Below, in pieces: positions 21,376 through 34,586 of a DNA stretch of 64,000 nucleotides. The notes below the pieces were generated by a model. The model saw only the letters and a list, made by a program, of their open reading frames with translations. It was not told the origin of the DNA and did no database searches. Origin of the DNA: Mytilus galloprovincialis (taxonomy: Eukaryota; Mollusca; Bivalvia; Mytilida; Mytilidae); NCBI RefSeq assembly GCF_965363235.1, contig NC_134848.1, forward strand, positions 63,492,681 to 63,556,680, read 5' to 3'. Position numbers and translations under genes: made by a program. Position 1 is the stretch's first letter, and every line of letters begins with the position of its first letter.

Positions 21376-23265
21376 ACAGGTTTAACATTTAATTAATAGT
21401 CAATATCAAAAATGTGTGTGACCGATTTCAGTATCAAACTCTTGTTTTATTCAGACTTTGATACACATTTGAACTTGTTTATTTGAGTTTATTTGGGAAC
21501 TACTTATTTTAAAAAGAATTAACAAGTGTTTACTTGCAGTTTTCATATATTTCGATTTTTGACATCTTGTTAAGGAACCTTTTTCTCCTTGAATATTGGA
21601 AAATGTGCAAGCTCTGGTTGAAAGAATCTTAAAATTAATGCTTATTCTTTTAAATGAGTAATTTCAATCAGCCTTTTCATTTTTAATGATTTTTATTAAA
21701 ATTAAAATAAGTTCATTTGGCAGTAAAATTATAACAACGATGTATCCCATTTCACGACATTGTTTCGTCTTTTGACCAAATTGTCAACACGATTGTGCGC
21801 ATGGCTTCAGTGAATGGGATTTTATATAAGGATGTTTGGGAATCAATAAAATATAAGTATTTAATTTCCATTGACGGAACCATACCACTTCAGTAATCTT
21901 GAAGCTTGAACACATTGTTAATCTGTCAGTGCTACCAATTTTTTGTAACTGCATTATACTACTATTATCAATTCAGGAAATTACACACCATTTTAAATTT
22001 ACTAAAGAAACAGTTAGTTATATATAAAGATAAAAACCAATACAGCTTTATTTATATGAATCGGGTTTTTCTCATGTTTGAACATACGTTAAAGGTAGCT
22101 ATGCAACGGTCAGGACTCGACAAATGTTGACTGTCCAAATCATTGCATGTTGTGTGAGTTTGATTTGGAAATGGAAGAAAATAACAAATAAGAGCTAGTT
22201 TTCTTTCAAAAGGATAAACGGCTAAGATTTTTTATAAAACCTTACATGTTTGTTAAATGGTGTCAAGGACTGAACGTTACTCGTAGTTGTTACTTAAATA
22301 ACTACCTTTACTGTCATCATCTGAAAATTAATTGTGCTTGTGACAGATTACAATGGGAATAATATATCCAGAAAGCTCAGCGACATGTCAAATAATGAAA
22401 AACCTGCAAATGTTGTTGGATTTGATCAACAAAGTATCTTGGATTCTCTTATAATACCTTTTATTTTAAAATACATATATCCCTTATGGTATCGTTTGTC
22501 CAGGAAAGCTGACAAAAGACATATATTAAGGTCAAATATAAAGGTCGTTCTGCTACAGTTATTTATACGGTATTGACATTTCATGAAATATATTACCTTT
22601 AACAAATTATGTGCTAATACGACACCCAACTTATCCGAAAGTAAAGCATTGATAAATACATACACTTTTATCATCTATTTAATCGGTAAATCATTTTGGA
22701 AATTGTATTTTTCTCTAGATAAAAATAATATTATTATTGGGATGACCTTTAAGAGAAATGGCAACAGCCCTCATATTTACAACTCATTTTTTCAAAAAGG
22801 ACATAATTTTGATGTATCCAGTAAGCTATACGCCTGCCATGAGGTATTACCGTAATTTAGATGTCTAAAATAGTATATAACCAAACACTAGAATGTAATT
22901 TAATATGCAATTTCACGGATAAATTAAACATCTAGGAGTTTCTTATATACTCGTATGTTAAAAATGAAGAAAAAAATGAAACATATCGGACAGTAGGTTG
23001 AACAGTCAAGATAAAAAGTGTTGCTACTAGACGGCCATAACGTTAAGCAAACGAAAAACAACCATAAAATTCTTCGAAAGGATCGAGCATACGAATGTAA
23101 GAAGCATCCGGTACTGACATCACTAGAATATAAAATGATAGTACCATTTTTATGATTTTTGATCGCCCAACACGCTTTCCTCGTGTTAATTGACAAAGGT
23201 TCTTAGAATACAGACCATGATGATGGTTGAACTATATAAAATACTATAATCTAGCAGCACAGCAG
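21376..23265. other. Gene-free stretch with unassigned open frames
   Basis: Several 70-90 residue open frames (for example 21906-22130, 22334-22576, 22583-22855) show no motif, no signal peptide and no splice context I trust. The sequence is AT-rich and the frames overlap on both strands, as expected by chance. Confidence 0.4.
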
Positions 23266-23680
23266 TCCCTTTATTCTTACAACCTCCTTCCCCTACGCTA
23301 AAACTCCAGCTACCACCATCACTTTACCCCGCTTTTACATTAAGCTTCTTCTCACCAGGAATCCTTTTCCTTTCTCCATCTCGTCATGTATCCCCCCTCT
23401 TCATACCGTTTCCTTCTCTTCATGTCTTCTGCCCTTATCACACTTTTCATTTTCTCATACGTTTTCCTGCTTCTCCTCCAAACCTATCCACTTCCATCTC
23501 ATTCTTACCATGGTTATTTCGATTGTCTTATACCTTAACTACTTATCACACTTTTGCTCTTTCTCTACTCTTTATAATACCTCTCGTATTCCCATTCATA
23601 CAGTTTCCCCCTCTTCCCATCATTTCACTTTGGTTGCTCATTCATTTCACTTATTGATGATGTTTCAGGAGGTTGATGTT
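23266..23680. repeat. Pyrimidine-rich tract on the + strand
   Basis: For about 400 bases the + strand is strongly C+T biased (TTCCTTTCTCCATCTCGTC and similar), unlike the A+T-rich flanks. No simple repeat unit is obvious. After 23668 the bias flips to purine-rich (AGGAGGTTGATGTTGGGG). Confidence 0.65.
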
Positions 23681-23699
23681 GGGGTGTTAATACAGGAGA

Positions 23700-26240
23700 A
23701 GACAGATGTGGCCGTAGTTGAGGGAAGCGACCGTTGATGTAACTCGTGTATAATGATTAGCATGTGCTGCTTAGGGAAGGCTTTTTAGTATGGTTTAACG
23801 AACTTGATCTTATATAGAAATACAAGTTTGGTTTATTTGATTATTTTCATTTTCTTTTAGTCAGTACAATTATGGGTAAATTGTTCCGTTTTACTTAGTA
23901 AGGCGTCATAGTTATGGGGACAGCAAACTATTAAACAACATGTATCGATATTTAAGACAATTTAAATGAAAAAAATTTACAATATATTTGTGTTTTATTT
24001 CTTTATTAAATATTTCGATGAAATCCGAAGAAACTTATCATTGAACACAATATCATTGAATTTTGACTGATAAGTGTGATGTTTCGAGTAGCATTTTTTA
24101 TCCTTCGTTAACTTTGCCTTGGTTGATTGTATTTGTCTATACTTGTAAAGACTATATTCAAAAACTGTTTTTTTCTTTTTAATTTGCATCGGATTATTTA
24201 ACAGATTCTACGTGTTTTGTTTTTGTACTGCAAGAGATGCAATATATTCAAAGCACTTACTGCAATCTTTATGCTACATTAACATTTCATTACATCAACA
24301 ATCAGTCTGACAAGCATCATTACTTATCAGAAGCCTGTCGTTTCGAACATACTAAGATGATATTAAGTTGCTGTATTTTTTTTAACTTATTATGATATAT
24401 ATGCTTAGTGGTAAATACAGGTAAACTGTTCTTGTAATACAACCAACCATCCGTAATGATATCTATATCAGTTATGGTTGCAAAGGATTTATGAAACCTC
24501 TTAACTCTATGAAGTCACGTCATCGATATCAACCATTGGTGTAAACGAACCTTGTATTAGTTTGTATACCATTATCAAACGTAACAAAACATCTACCTGA
24601 TAAATTTTTTTTAATGCATATAAAAAAAAAACAAAATACTCGGGGTTTGAATCTATGACACTAAATCAGTACGTGCACAACATGAAAAAACCCACAAAAA
24701 GCAAAGGAACAGTACTTTTATTGCAGTTCATCATTTCAAAGTCACAATGAGGCCTTCAACACGTAGCAAATATAATCATCTCAACTCACTGCAAATTCAA
24801 GACTGCCACTTGTCCTGGCTTGAGGAGATTCTTTGCAAAAATAAAATGACTGTATAACAGCACATAATCTGGCCCGGTCAACGAATGAACATACAGGAAA
24901 GTAATATATGAGGATATAATATGTGTAATCTGCATCGGCATATCTTACAAACGCTACATGTGTTCACTTTTCTTCAAGATATACATACAAAGTTATCATT
25001 TCTACAAAAGATCTCTTTATATATAAATTAAAAGTAATAATAAATAGGTTTTTTTGTACTTCTAAAATACCAGTTTTTGAAAATCGGTTTACAAAATGTT
25101 GTTAAAACATATCAGTTGATATTTTTTGTTTTAACGATATAAAACTTTAGGAGGTCTACAAGTTTATTTTTTGTTGCCTTTATTATTATTATCAGATAAT
25201 GACCAACTGATTTCCAATAAAAACAAATCAGTGACCTTTTTTGACGTTGATACAATAAAACGTTTATAGTAGTAGCATATAATTTTACAACCCATTTTCG
25301 AGAAATTGCAATTTGATGAGAAAAAATGTTTTCCACCCGTTTCTGACCTTTTACCACATATATTCCTTGATATTTTCCACATTTTTTTTTACTGATGCTA
25401 TCTCTTTAAGTATACTATTTACATACATATTTGTCTAGCATTATCAAGCGCGGTCCCCGAACCCGATGTTGGCCACAGAAAACGTAGATAACAACAATCC
25501 TGAGATAATGTAGCCTTGATATTATATTTCATGGTCATGCATAATCGGCTAACTAACGGCCATTTACTAAAATAACCGTATAATTTGATAATTTGGACAG
25601 AAAATTTATATAGTGGTGAGTTGTGTCATTTGCAATCATACCACAACTTCTTTATGTTATATGTAAGTCTTTAAAAATCTAAATTATTGGTATTGTAAAA
25701 ATGAAAAATATCGTAACAGTCGAGAATATTTGAGAAGAAAACCACTAGAAATTAATGTTGATTTTTATAAACAGTTGCAATGCAACGGGATATAATTCAT
25801 GTTTCTAATACATGTGTAATATAATGTCTCCTATAAATTCTAATAAATAACTAATAAATCATTTTTGAACATTATATAATTCGTTCTTGTGTTTTTGTGA
25901 ATTTAAAGCATAATTAATTATTCATCTCTATTATCAAAAGAAAAACGACACGACTATCATTTCCCCGTTTGCATAAATAAAACAAAATCGGTAAGCAATT
26001 CATTTTTTTATATTGTAACGAAGCTGTAGTATACAGGTATGTCTAGTTTCATACAATCAACACTACAATATTGTGCAGTTCAACAAGTATAATTACTTTG
26101 AAACTGTAATATAAGAAGACAAAGGGGTTGACGAGTGAACATCTGTTATTGTCAGATATTCAAGTATTGTATTTTACATATTCGATCAAAATATAGACAT
26201 GTTTCTTTATATTCGAGAATTTGTCAACTTCTTACAAGCG
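23700..26240. other. Gene-free stretch
   Basis: No exon is recognised. Open frames at 23995-24189 and 25112-25382 on the - strand are low-complexity and overlap each other in different registers. A fragment of R3 lies at 25610-25665. Confidence 0.4.
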
Positions 26241-26244
26241 TGCA

Positions 26245-26360
26245 TATCTAATAATTCAACCAATGAAACGAACGGAAAACAACTGTCATACAATTGACTT
26301 GGTATGGTAATTTTTCAAAGAAAATAGTTGATTAAAGCTGAATTTATAGCTATCTGGCTC
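26245..26360 (-). repeat. Fragment of repeat R5
   Basis: AAACAACTGTCATACAATTG and GACTTGGTATGG followed by TTATAGCTATCTGGCTCA correspond to the inverse of the R5 copy at 63525. Confidence 0.5.
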
Positions 26361-26504
26361 AAAGCGTTTATCTAACAGAAGACTTCATACTTAGAAACAA
26401 AATTTCAAATTCCTAATCAAAGACTTGTTGGCTAGACATTAAGTATTTTTACTTTTTATCAAATCAAGGTTAAAGCATGTTGCATATTCTCCATAATAAC
26501 TGCT

Positions 26505-27015
26505 AGTTAATGCATACTATATCCCAATTGATACGATATTTCCGTGCTTGCATTTCCTATCATGATTTTCTTGATAGAGGGTTGCTGCTCACAAGGAAGC
26601 TATTAAACCAAGAGTTCCAAATGGTGAAGTTGAAATCATCCCTTCGTAAATTTTACGGACGCCATCACGACTTGGTTGACCGTTATGGAATAACCGTTTT
26701 ACAAATGATATCGGATATGTTCCTTATGTCGTAACTACAATCCCCTTCCCTTTCATGAATGTGACCTACCGAATTAGACTATTTACCGGATTTGTTATCA
26801 CATAAGCAACACGACAGGCGCCACATGTGGAGCAGGATCTGCTTACCCTTCCGGAGCACCTGAGATCACCCCTAGTTTTTGGTGGGGTTCGTGTTGTTTA
26901 ATCTTTAGTTTTCTATGTTGTGTCATGTGTACTATTGTTTGTTTGTCTTTTTCATTTTTAGCCATGGCGTTGTCATTTTATTTTCGATTTATGAGTTTCA
27001 CTGTACCTCTGGTAT
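26505..27015 (+). mobile_element. Retroelement R6, second copy (+ strand)
   Basis: The frame 26510-26734 gives SYHDFLDRGLLLTRKLLN, MVKLKSSLRKFYGRHHDLVD and GITVLQMISDM, nearly identical to the - strand copy at 20966-21238. The 3' region continues with CGCCACATGTGGAGCAGGAT, TTTTTGGTGGGGTTCGTGTT and CCTCTGGTATCTTTCGTCCC. Like its partner it has no catalytic core. The two copies are inverted and 5.3 kb apart. Confidence 0.75.
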
Positions 27016-29463
27016 CTTTCGTCCCTCTTCTATAGAATATTCAAGGAAGATTTACGTGTTTTACGTATTTTATCTCTACTTGAACTTATCTGTCATGTTT
27101 GACCTAATAATTTTTTCTTCTGCCAAGCTGTAATCGAATATAATAACAAAAAATTTTAATAGCAATATGATGCCATGTGTTTTTGAAACATAAGGTGTTT
27201 GATAGATTTATCTATTAGATAAATTATTTCAAAATTCGACTTAAGGAATAAGTAGCAATTTGTATGCTACATTAACGATATTTAGGACAGGATAATTAAT
27301 TACCCGATGTGAGTGATGTGAACACGACGTGATAACGATAAACTATGTAAATACATTATACATAAATAGTTAAATATCAACATTAAAAGAATATATTTTA
27401 ATAATACTTGATGTAAATGTTTTGGTTCAGTTAAAAAATTAAAATATATTAGTTCGTCTGGTTAAATATAACTAGGAATGTCAAAACCAGTTTTAATGTG
27501 ATTTTTTTATCAAAAGATCCTTGTACGTTCATATTTAGTATTCATTATAATGTGCAATACAACAAAATAAGACCAACAGAGAATGAATGAAAACAATTGT
27601 AAATATATATATAGAATTTGACGAAATCGAAGTTCTGTCGAACAATGAATTTATAGGATTGGCACTTTCTCAATTAGGGAAAATCAATGTAGAGCATGTC
27701 CGTAGTATACATGATTATCATATTCTTTTCTTACATTTAAAAATGCCTATAAATGATTTACAGCTGCCTTTTAATATTAACAAGAAAAAATTAAATATCA
27801 CGAGAGAAATATATCAGAGGAAATTCTGATTAATTCATTATAGTACATCTAGCCTTTATCTTTAACACGAAGGTACCCAAACTGCACCCATATCGACTGA
27901 TTTGTCCCCTACGTTTATTTATCATCTAGCCACAAGCTTCCATTCTATGTTTATTTTGCAGATGTATCATTATTTACCATATGGGCCCCAAATTTAATTT
28001 TAAATCCATATTGAATCATCGAAAAATTGGTTTGAACAGACCTTCAATGATTCTGTAATGAGGAGTACCTTAATTGCATTCATGGTTAATTTCACATCCT
28101 TAAAAGTTGAATAACCGGTCTTTTGTTTTATTTCTTCAAATATTTAAAACAATTTGACATTAGTTCATGCTTACTATTCATTTTTGAAAAAAAAAAATTA
28201 ATGCATTAAACATATTTTCTTTGCCATTTTTTTTAGAAATGACTTTTTGTGGACGTCGAATGTTGACGTTTCCATTTTACCATTTCAGTGAACACTTCAT
28301 CTGTGTATTTAGTTACTTATTTTGGAAGATGTGCATAGTAACAAACCATAAAAATACAAATGGTTAAGTCTCTAGGGAAACTTGTAAGATTACGTCTGCT
28401 ATGTTTGCTAAATAGGTGCAATTTGGGTACTCGGTGCAATTCAGGTAAGCACGTTTGTCAAAACTACCTATTATACATCTGCAGTTGATTAGAGTAGCCA
28501 TTTCAGTTATGATGATACAATCAAAAGAAACATTTCTATAAATGAATTACATCTGCCCCGCGGTAAACTTACCTATTAAATTCATTATATAAAGTCGGTT
28601 ATTTCTTGTCATTTTGTTTTGTTTGAACATCCATTTCATGTGTAAAAAATGTGTGGACTGAAAAGAAAATTCAATCCAGATCATAAAATTCATTGATTCA
28701 AAACATAAATAAACAAATTGACAGTTTCTCAATTAAGGATTACATGATTTACATTGAATTTTGTGCTCACAAGTAGGAAATGCATTCATCTCGCAGTTTC
28801 ATCGTACTGTTGTTTCATATTATGTAAACACTAACAATTTTGTCGAGATTCGCAAATCATAAGAGATCCGTACATCATCAATACTAATCCATAGATTAAA
28901 TGCCTACAAAAGTCATGTTTTCTCTAAAAATTGCACGTATCATGCAACCAACTACTGGTTAAAACTGACCAATAAGTTTTTTGACGGATAGACAATTTTG
29001 TATGCCCTAAACATTTTACAGAACCATGCGTACTGAATATTATAACATTAAGGAGCAGATTGATATAAAAACTCATATTTATCTTTCAATATTTGATGGA
29101 AATCCTGAGGTAAGCCTGAATTATTTCAGTTTGCAAAGGAGTCCACCCAAAACTGCTATAGGAGCCCCTTAAACTTGTAGTGAGGCGAGAGTTTTCTTTG
29201 CACAGTGTTAAATGCCTAACCATTAGTTTGAGATGAATCACAGCAAATAAGGCGCTGTTTCTTGGAGTTATTTTTTGTGTTTTTTGTGTGTGAATGTACT
29301 GATTTTGTGCCGTGAATGAATACCACATTTGTTGTCTTTTAAAGTGAGATCAGTACTATTTGATTAAAAACTAAATGACCAACAACAGTATACACTCGAT
29401 AAGAAGTATTGTTCTGAATTTTTTCATTCAACGAGAATCGAACAGGTCCAGTTTTCGAACATT
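27016..29463. other. Gene-free stretch with one unassigned 80-residue frame
   Basis: The frame 27587-27829 starts with ATG and reads as a plausible charged protein, but I recognise nothing in it and see no splice or promoter context. A possible TIR element at 27872-28430 is listed separately. Confidence 0.35.
27872..28430. mobile_element. Possible small DNA transposon with 16-bp inverted ends
   Basis: GTACCCAAACTGCACC at 27873 is matched in inverted orientation by GGTGCAATTTGGGTAC ending at 28430, with one or two mismatches. The interior is AT-rich and non-coding. No target duplication is evident. Confidence 0.35.
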
Positions 29464-29670
29464 TATGTGAAACAGGTATTCTATAATGGTCCACTAATTC
29501 CTGATGGCGTCTGTAAAATTTCTGAAATGATGACTTCTCCTTCCCCTTTTATAACGCTTTCTTTGATATCTCTCTCATAAACAGTAACCATATATCAATG
29601 ATATCACGTGAGGAAATGCAAGCTCTTGTATCTCTTATCAATTGGTAATTGAATATTCCATATATAACAC
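29464..29670 (-). mobile_element. Degenerate fragment of retroelement R6
   Basis: CTGATGGCGTCTGTAAAATT and ATGATGACTTC, followed by ATCAATGATATCACGTGAGG, align with the inverse of the RT-tail coding part at 21000-21200, but stops and substitutions destroy the frame. Confidence 0.65.
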
Positions 29671-30450
29671 TTATACGAGGGGTCGAGGTGTTAATGGACC
29701 GTTGCAAGGCTTAATTTTGCAGTTTGAAAAAAAAACCTAACAAATATTTCTCAACGTAATGCCATTGAAATAAAAACACAACCCATTTATGTGCACGTCA
29801 AGTACCGGTCTGAATTACATTTGATTATGTGTCTTTTTCATCCGTCCTTTGCAGCGCCAGTATCAAGCTGTTGTTGATGTGCAGATTTTCCTTAACATTT
29901 AATAGATGTATATCATATCCTCAGTATCATTGAAAGACGGATTTGTACAATTTAAGAAAGTACAAAAATCACAAGGATGACTGTGTCCAAATCTATTTGG
30001 GTCAATGGTTGAGGAAATGAAAAGTTTTTTTTTAAATTTTTTAAATTTTAACAAACGGACGCTATGGTGTGGCTTATACGGTTATCACATCAATGATGTA
30101 ATCCCGCAATGTAAGTCGCCATAGAACGCTATTTAATAGAGGAATACAAACTTCGTAGTCATACTGCAAATAAAACAGATAAACAGGCTAATGGCATTAG
30201 TTAATACAGGAGGTGAAGAGGTATGATAAATTCCACCACAGTAGAAAATTCTCCCTGTTTTCATCAATAAAATGTTTTAAGTATCTTTCGCTGTGGTTGC
30301 TTTGTTTGCAGCTGTAAGATATACATATAAAATTAACTGACAGTTATAAATGAAGCAGAAACAGCACCTGCCGACTAATTATAAGTTTTGTTCAAAAACG
30401 AAAAACACGATATCCTGACATCACTAACAGGATAAAGATTGTTTGGAATA
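29671..30450. other. Gene-free stretch upstream of C1q gene 3
   Basis: No exon or repeat family is recognised. The promoter motifs shared by loci 1 and 2 are absent here. Confidence 0.4.
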
Positions 30451-30454
30451 ATAG

Positions 30455-30460
30455 TATAAA
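30455..30460 (+). promoter_or_regulatory. TATA box of C1q gene 3
   Basis: TATAAA lies 68 bases upstream of the ATG at 30523, placing a likely start site near 30485 and a short leader. It is unlike the TAAATA elements of loci 1 and 2, in keeping with the unrelated first exon. Confidence 0.5.
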
Positions 30461-30522
30461 GAACCTTCCGATTCCACTGTATCTTTCATTTGGATTTTTT
30501 GTAACACAAAGGAGTTACAAGC

Positions 30523-33500
30523 ATGTTTGTCCTTCAATTTATTTGTCTAACCATATCCTTAGTGACGATCTCAGCCAGTTCTCTTGGTTCAGTGTCTGAA
30601 TCGTTGTTAACCTGTTCAAAATTTCATTTTGAAGAAAAGGTTCTCGAAAAGGTTGTTCGCTTGGAACATAAATTAGAAGTTTATACGGAAAAGATGAAGC
30701 TATGGGAAGAGTCTATTTCTTCTAGTTTGGATAAAGTGACCGAAGCAAAGAAACTAACAGATACATTTGTTGAATCAATACGAAACGCACATATACAGGA
30801 CCAAATGCGGTTTAACGATTCTTTTCTTGAAGCGAAGAAACAGACAGATACATTTGTTGAATCAATGCGAAATGCTCATCTACAGGACCAAATGCGGTTT
30901 AACGATTCTTTTCTTGAAGCGAAGAAACAGACAGAAACATTTGTTGAATCCATGCGAAATGCACATATACAGGACCAAATGCGGTTTAAAGATTCTTTTC
31001 TTGAAGCGAAGAAACAGACAGAAACATTTGTTGAATCCATGCGAAATGCACATATACAGGACCAAATGCGGTTCAACGATTCTTTTCTTGAAGCGAAGAA
31101 ACAGACAGAAACATTTGTTGAATCAATACGAAATGCACATATACAGGACCAAATGCAGTTTAACGATTCTTTTCTTGAAGCCGTTTACCATTTCAGGACA
31201 CAGTCTGAAAATGAAACTTGGATATACGGAAGGCAGATGAATTTATTGTTTGATTCCCTTTCTTCGAAAATGAGAGACTTGGGTGTAGCTGAAAATAAAA
31301 GGGAAAGTATCATGAAATCATCTCTTCTCCGACAACAGAGCCGGTTCAATGAATCGTTTGATAAGATTTATGAACACTTCCAAGTTCGCTTCAATAATTC
31401 ATTGCAAGAAATTGAAATAAAACAGAAGAAAGGTAGGACTCTTTGTTAAAATCAACCTTATGATTGTAAATTTAACAATGTTTCAATTGCTTTTGATTTC
31501 ATTAAAAAAAAAAAATTAAGATATTTGGCACGAACACTCGTCACCATTTACTCATACAAACTTGTATGCATTTTACGTTTTTCAAATATTCTCTGGTTTG
31601 GTCATCTACGATAAATACAGCAGGAAATAAAACGTAAAACAACACTATTTTAATTAAGTTATTAATTTCTTGATTGAGTATTATTTAGCGATGAGGTTTT
31701 TGTAAACATATATGTGTCTCTTTTTTACCAAAAACAATTTTGCCTTTTTAGAATGATAAGAGGATAAGTGAGTCAAACAGTTATTAGCTGTACGTAACAT
31801 AGTTTTAAAAGCAAGATATACCCTTTTTTTTTATTAAATATATGCCTTTTGATAGATGTTTGGGCCATTATATATTATCGTTTTAAACGATAATACAGGT
31901 ATTGTGTTGTGTTGCATTTAGTACCATTCGAACCTACACCTTTTCTTTTTCTATATTGAAAGTATAAGAATGTTTATAAGTTCTCGTGTCTTTACATAAA
32001 GAGTAAACAAAATTAACTTATTAACATTATTATGAATAAATCAAACTAAATTTTAATTTCTTTTTATGTTTCTGCTCTCCTTGAAATCTGCAAACGGATG
32101 AATTTACTATGTTTGAATGAGGTTATTCAACGGAAAAAGCACATCTTCTTTGTTACTGTAAACCAAATTATTTTCGCGGATACTTTATTTCGCGTTATAC
32201 CAATTCTAGTCCATTTCGCGGCTTTTAAAATCCGCGATTTTTTTCATTTAATTGATGTAGTTTAATATAGTTTACTTATTCGCGACGATTTATATTTGCG
32301 TTATTATTCTACTCACGAAAGTCGCGAAAATAAATAGCTCGCGAAAATAAGTTAGTTTACAGTAATTGTTGTGACATTATTTCTACAAATGCAAATTGTA
32401 CTTTAATGTATTGCTTTCCTGTAACCGATACTAAATTAACATAGAAATAATTATTTTCAATGGATATGAAACTAATCTGCGATAGCTTTTTAGTGCGCAA
32501 AGGCATCTAAAAAATTGCAGACGACACCTTTTAATGAAAAAAATCTCATACTTGTTAAAGCAAAGATAGATTTTGGAGATAGAAATTGAAAGTTTGATTC
32601 GGGGGTAGGGATATCTATATCAAAACAGGAATCTTTAAAAAGGAATCTAAAAAACAAAACTGTAGTTGAATCCTCATCACATATTCAAGTGCCTTTCTAA
32701 AGTCAGCAACATTGTTATATATCGTATATTAATATATTTTAGTTTTTGATAAAATTTGAAGTTGACGCCAGACCTCTTATTGTTTCTGTTTGATTCAAAC
32801 ATAGACTAGGGACGATTTAAATTTTAAAAATCGTAACTGCATGAGAGGTATTTTGAATAAATATTGTCCTGCGCATGTTTTAATATTGCATGAACTTGCG
32901 TATAAGAATAAGATAGACTATTTATTATATCAATTAAGGGACCTTGATGGGAAGCATGACATGTGTACACAAAAAAACCATACATTGTTATTTGTTACAC
33001 CTTTATTTTATTCATAAACCTTAAAAAGAAATATCTAAATTTCATATAGATAAAGACATGATAGAGCTACATACATTTCTTCATTTTATATAAATCATGT
33101 ACATCTAATTTCAGACAGGACCACCATGACATCATTATAATATTCGTCGTCATTAAGTGTATTGATTAACGTTTCGTCTATTAACTAAACATTTAATAAT
33201 ATTATTACCTGAAACATTTAAGAACAGAAAAAATTTAAATGGTAAATAACCAAACAAATTCTGCTTCATTTGAGGGATTCAAAAATACTATATATATCTT
33301 TGCTTGATATTTTTTACTGATATTAATACAATTCAAACGTTAGTTAAAACATTTTTGTACCACTTCTGATAATAATTTGAAGTTCTATTAAACTGATAAA
33401 ATGTCATAGATAGTAGCACACTTTTCGTTATGTTTTGTTGGAAATATTAATCTGCAGTATGATAAAATAAATATTATTGAAGATCGTGTATTTTATTCTA

Positions 33501-34361
33501 GATATTTTATATCTTTTTTTGTAACTAGATTTCTTTCACATTATATTCATATTTAAAAAAGAAAACACTATATCTATACTATTTAACCCTCTTTTTTTAT
33601 ACATTAAACTAAAAAAATACTGTTATTTAAATTTTATGTGATTTATTTAAAAATTGCATTGATTCCTTAATGAATTAGATATATTCAGCTTATTTTGTCA
33701 CTGAACGTTCTTGCTATTGCCAAAAGGTAAAATGAACATAAACTGAACTCCGAGGAAATTTCAAAATGGCAAAATTAAAAGCTCAAACACATCAACCGAA
33801 CTATTTCAGGTAAAAATGGGTTACTAGTTTAATATTTGATACAAGAAAATGAATGAATAAAATATATTTGATGATTCTTTATAAGATGTGTTAAAGTAAT
33901 GTTATAATGTTATACTGAAAAAACCCAACACCTTTCAATTGTCAGCTTTGCAATTATGTTCAATGTTGATTTTGTTTTTTTCAGTTGGATTCACCTCATG
34001 TGCCAGTTCCGGTCAAACCTGCTCTTCAGGTAGCTTTATCAAATTTCCCGATGTGTTATCGAAAATTGGAATAAGTAATATGTCAACGTTTAAATCATCC
34101 GGAAAATTTACATGCGAGGTAGAAGGATTGTATCAGATTTCCGTGACAATTCTATCACATACCGGTGATAAAAGGTTCGGTATTTATATGAATAATCATC
34201 TTGTCTCAAAAGCATATATATCCAGTACTTCCAATTCTGAATCTGGTACCGCAGTAGCTGTTGTAGTCTTAAAGAGGAATGATAAAGTATCGGTTCAGTC
34301 ATTGGAGGATAATTTGTATGTCAATAACTACGCTTCGTGCATTACTATTGTAAAACTATAG
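30523..34361 (+). CDS. C1q-domain gene 3 (B+b) with an internally repeated coiled coil
   Basis: Exon 1 is 30523-31432 (donor AAAG|GTAGG), exon 2 is 33985-34361 (acceptor TTTTTTTCAG). The intron is phase 1 and 2552 bases long; the product is 428 residues. MFVLQFICLTISLVTISA is a signal peptide. Residues 79-223 are five near-identical 29-residue repeats (TETFVESMRNAHIQ then DQMRFNDSFLEAKKQ), followed by a less regular coil with RFNESFDK and RFNNSLQE. The C-terminal 125 residues are a C1q domain (VGFTSCA, GKFTCEVEGLYQISV, YASCITIVKL) closest to gene 2. The first exon shares no sequence with the type A exons, so the common features are the architecture and the C1q exon. It is probably a secreted trimeric recognition protein. 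The ATG is chosen because it starts the signal peptide and follows a TATA box. Confidence 0.9.
30757..31191 (+). repeat. Five tandem 87-bp coding repeats in C1q gene 3
   Basis: The 87-base unit (29 codons) occurs five times with very few differences, several of them silent. Because the unit is a multiple of three, two other frames also stay open across it, giving spurious 157- and 60-residue frames. 29 residues is 11+11+7, compatible with a coiled coil mixing hendecads and a heptad. Confidence 0.9.
32154..32364. mobile_element. MITE with TA target duplication (Tc1/mariner-like ends)
   Basis: Inside the gene 3 intron, TACTGTAAACCAAATTATTT and TCGCG at the left mirror CGCGAAAATAAGTTAGTTTA then CAGTA at the right. 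If the flanking TA is the target duplication, the element is 32156-32362 with about 23-base ends. The interior is dotted with TCGCGA motifs, unusually CpG-rich for this region. No coding frame. Confidence 0.7.
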
Positions 34362-34586
34362 TAAACTTTGCAGTTAAGAGAAGCTATAAACAATTGTATG
34401 GCTATGAATATTCAAATGACAATATGGAAACGCATCTGTAAAGACAAATAATGAAATAACGCACCATTACATGACTCTGGTTCGGTGGTATGAAATATGT
34501 TATGTAATACTTGAAATCGATGTACAGGGCTACCTCCACTAATTATTTTAATGCAAGGTTTTAGTCTTGCACGAAATAGATGATTT

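Noticed and set aside
27587..27829. 80-residue ATG frame with a protein-like composition
   Set aside because: No family, splice site or promoter context; a frame of this size is expected by chance in so long a gene-free stretch. Kept only as unassigned.
30767..31240. 157-residue open frame overlapping C1q gene 3, and two minus-strand frames across the same repeats
   Set aside because: They exist because the 87-base repeat is a multiple of three and happens to lack stops in other registers; the C1q frame has signal peptide, repeats and the correct splice phase.
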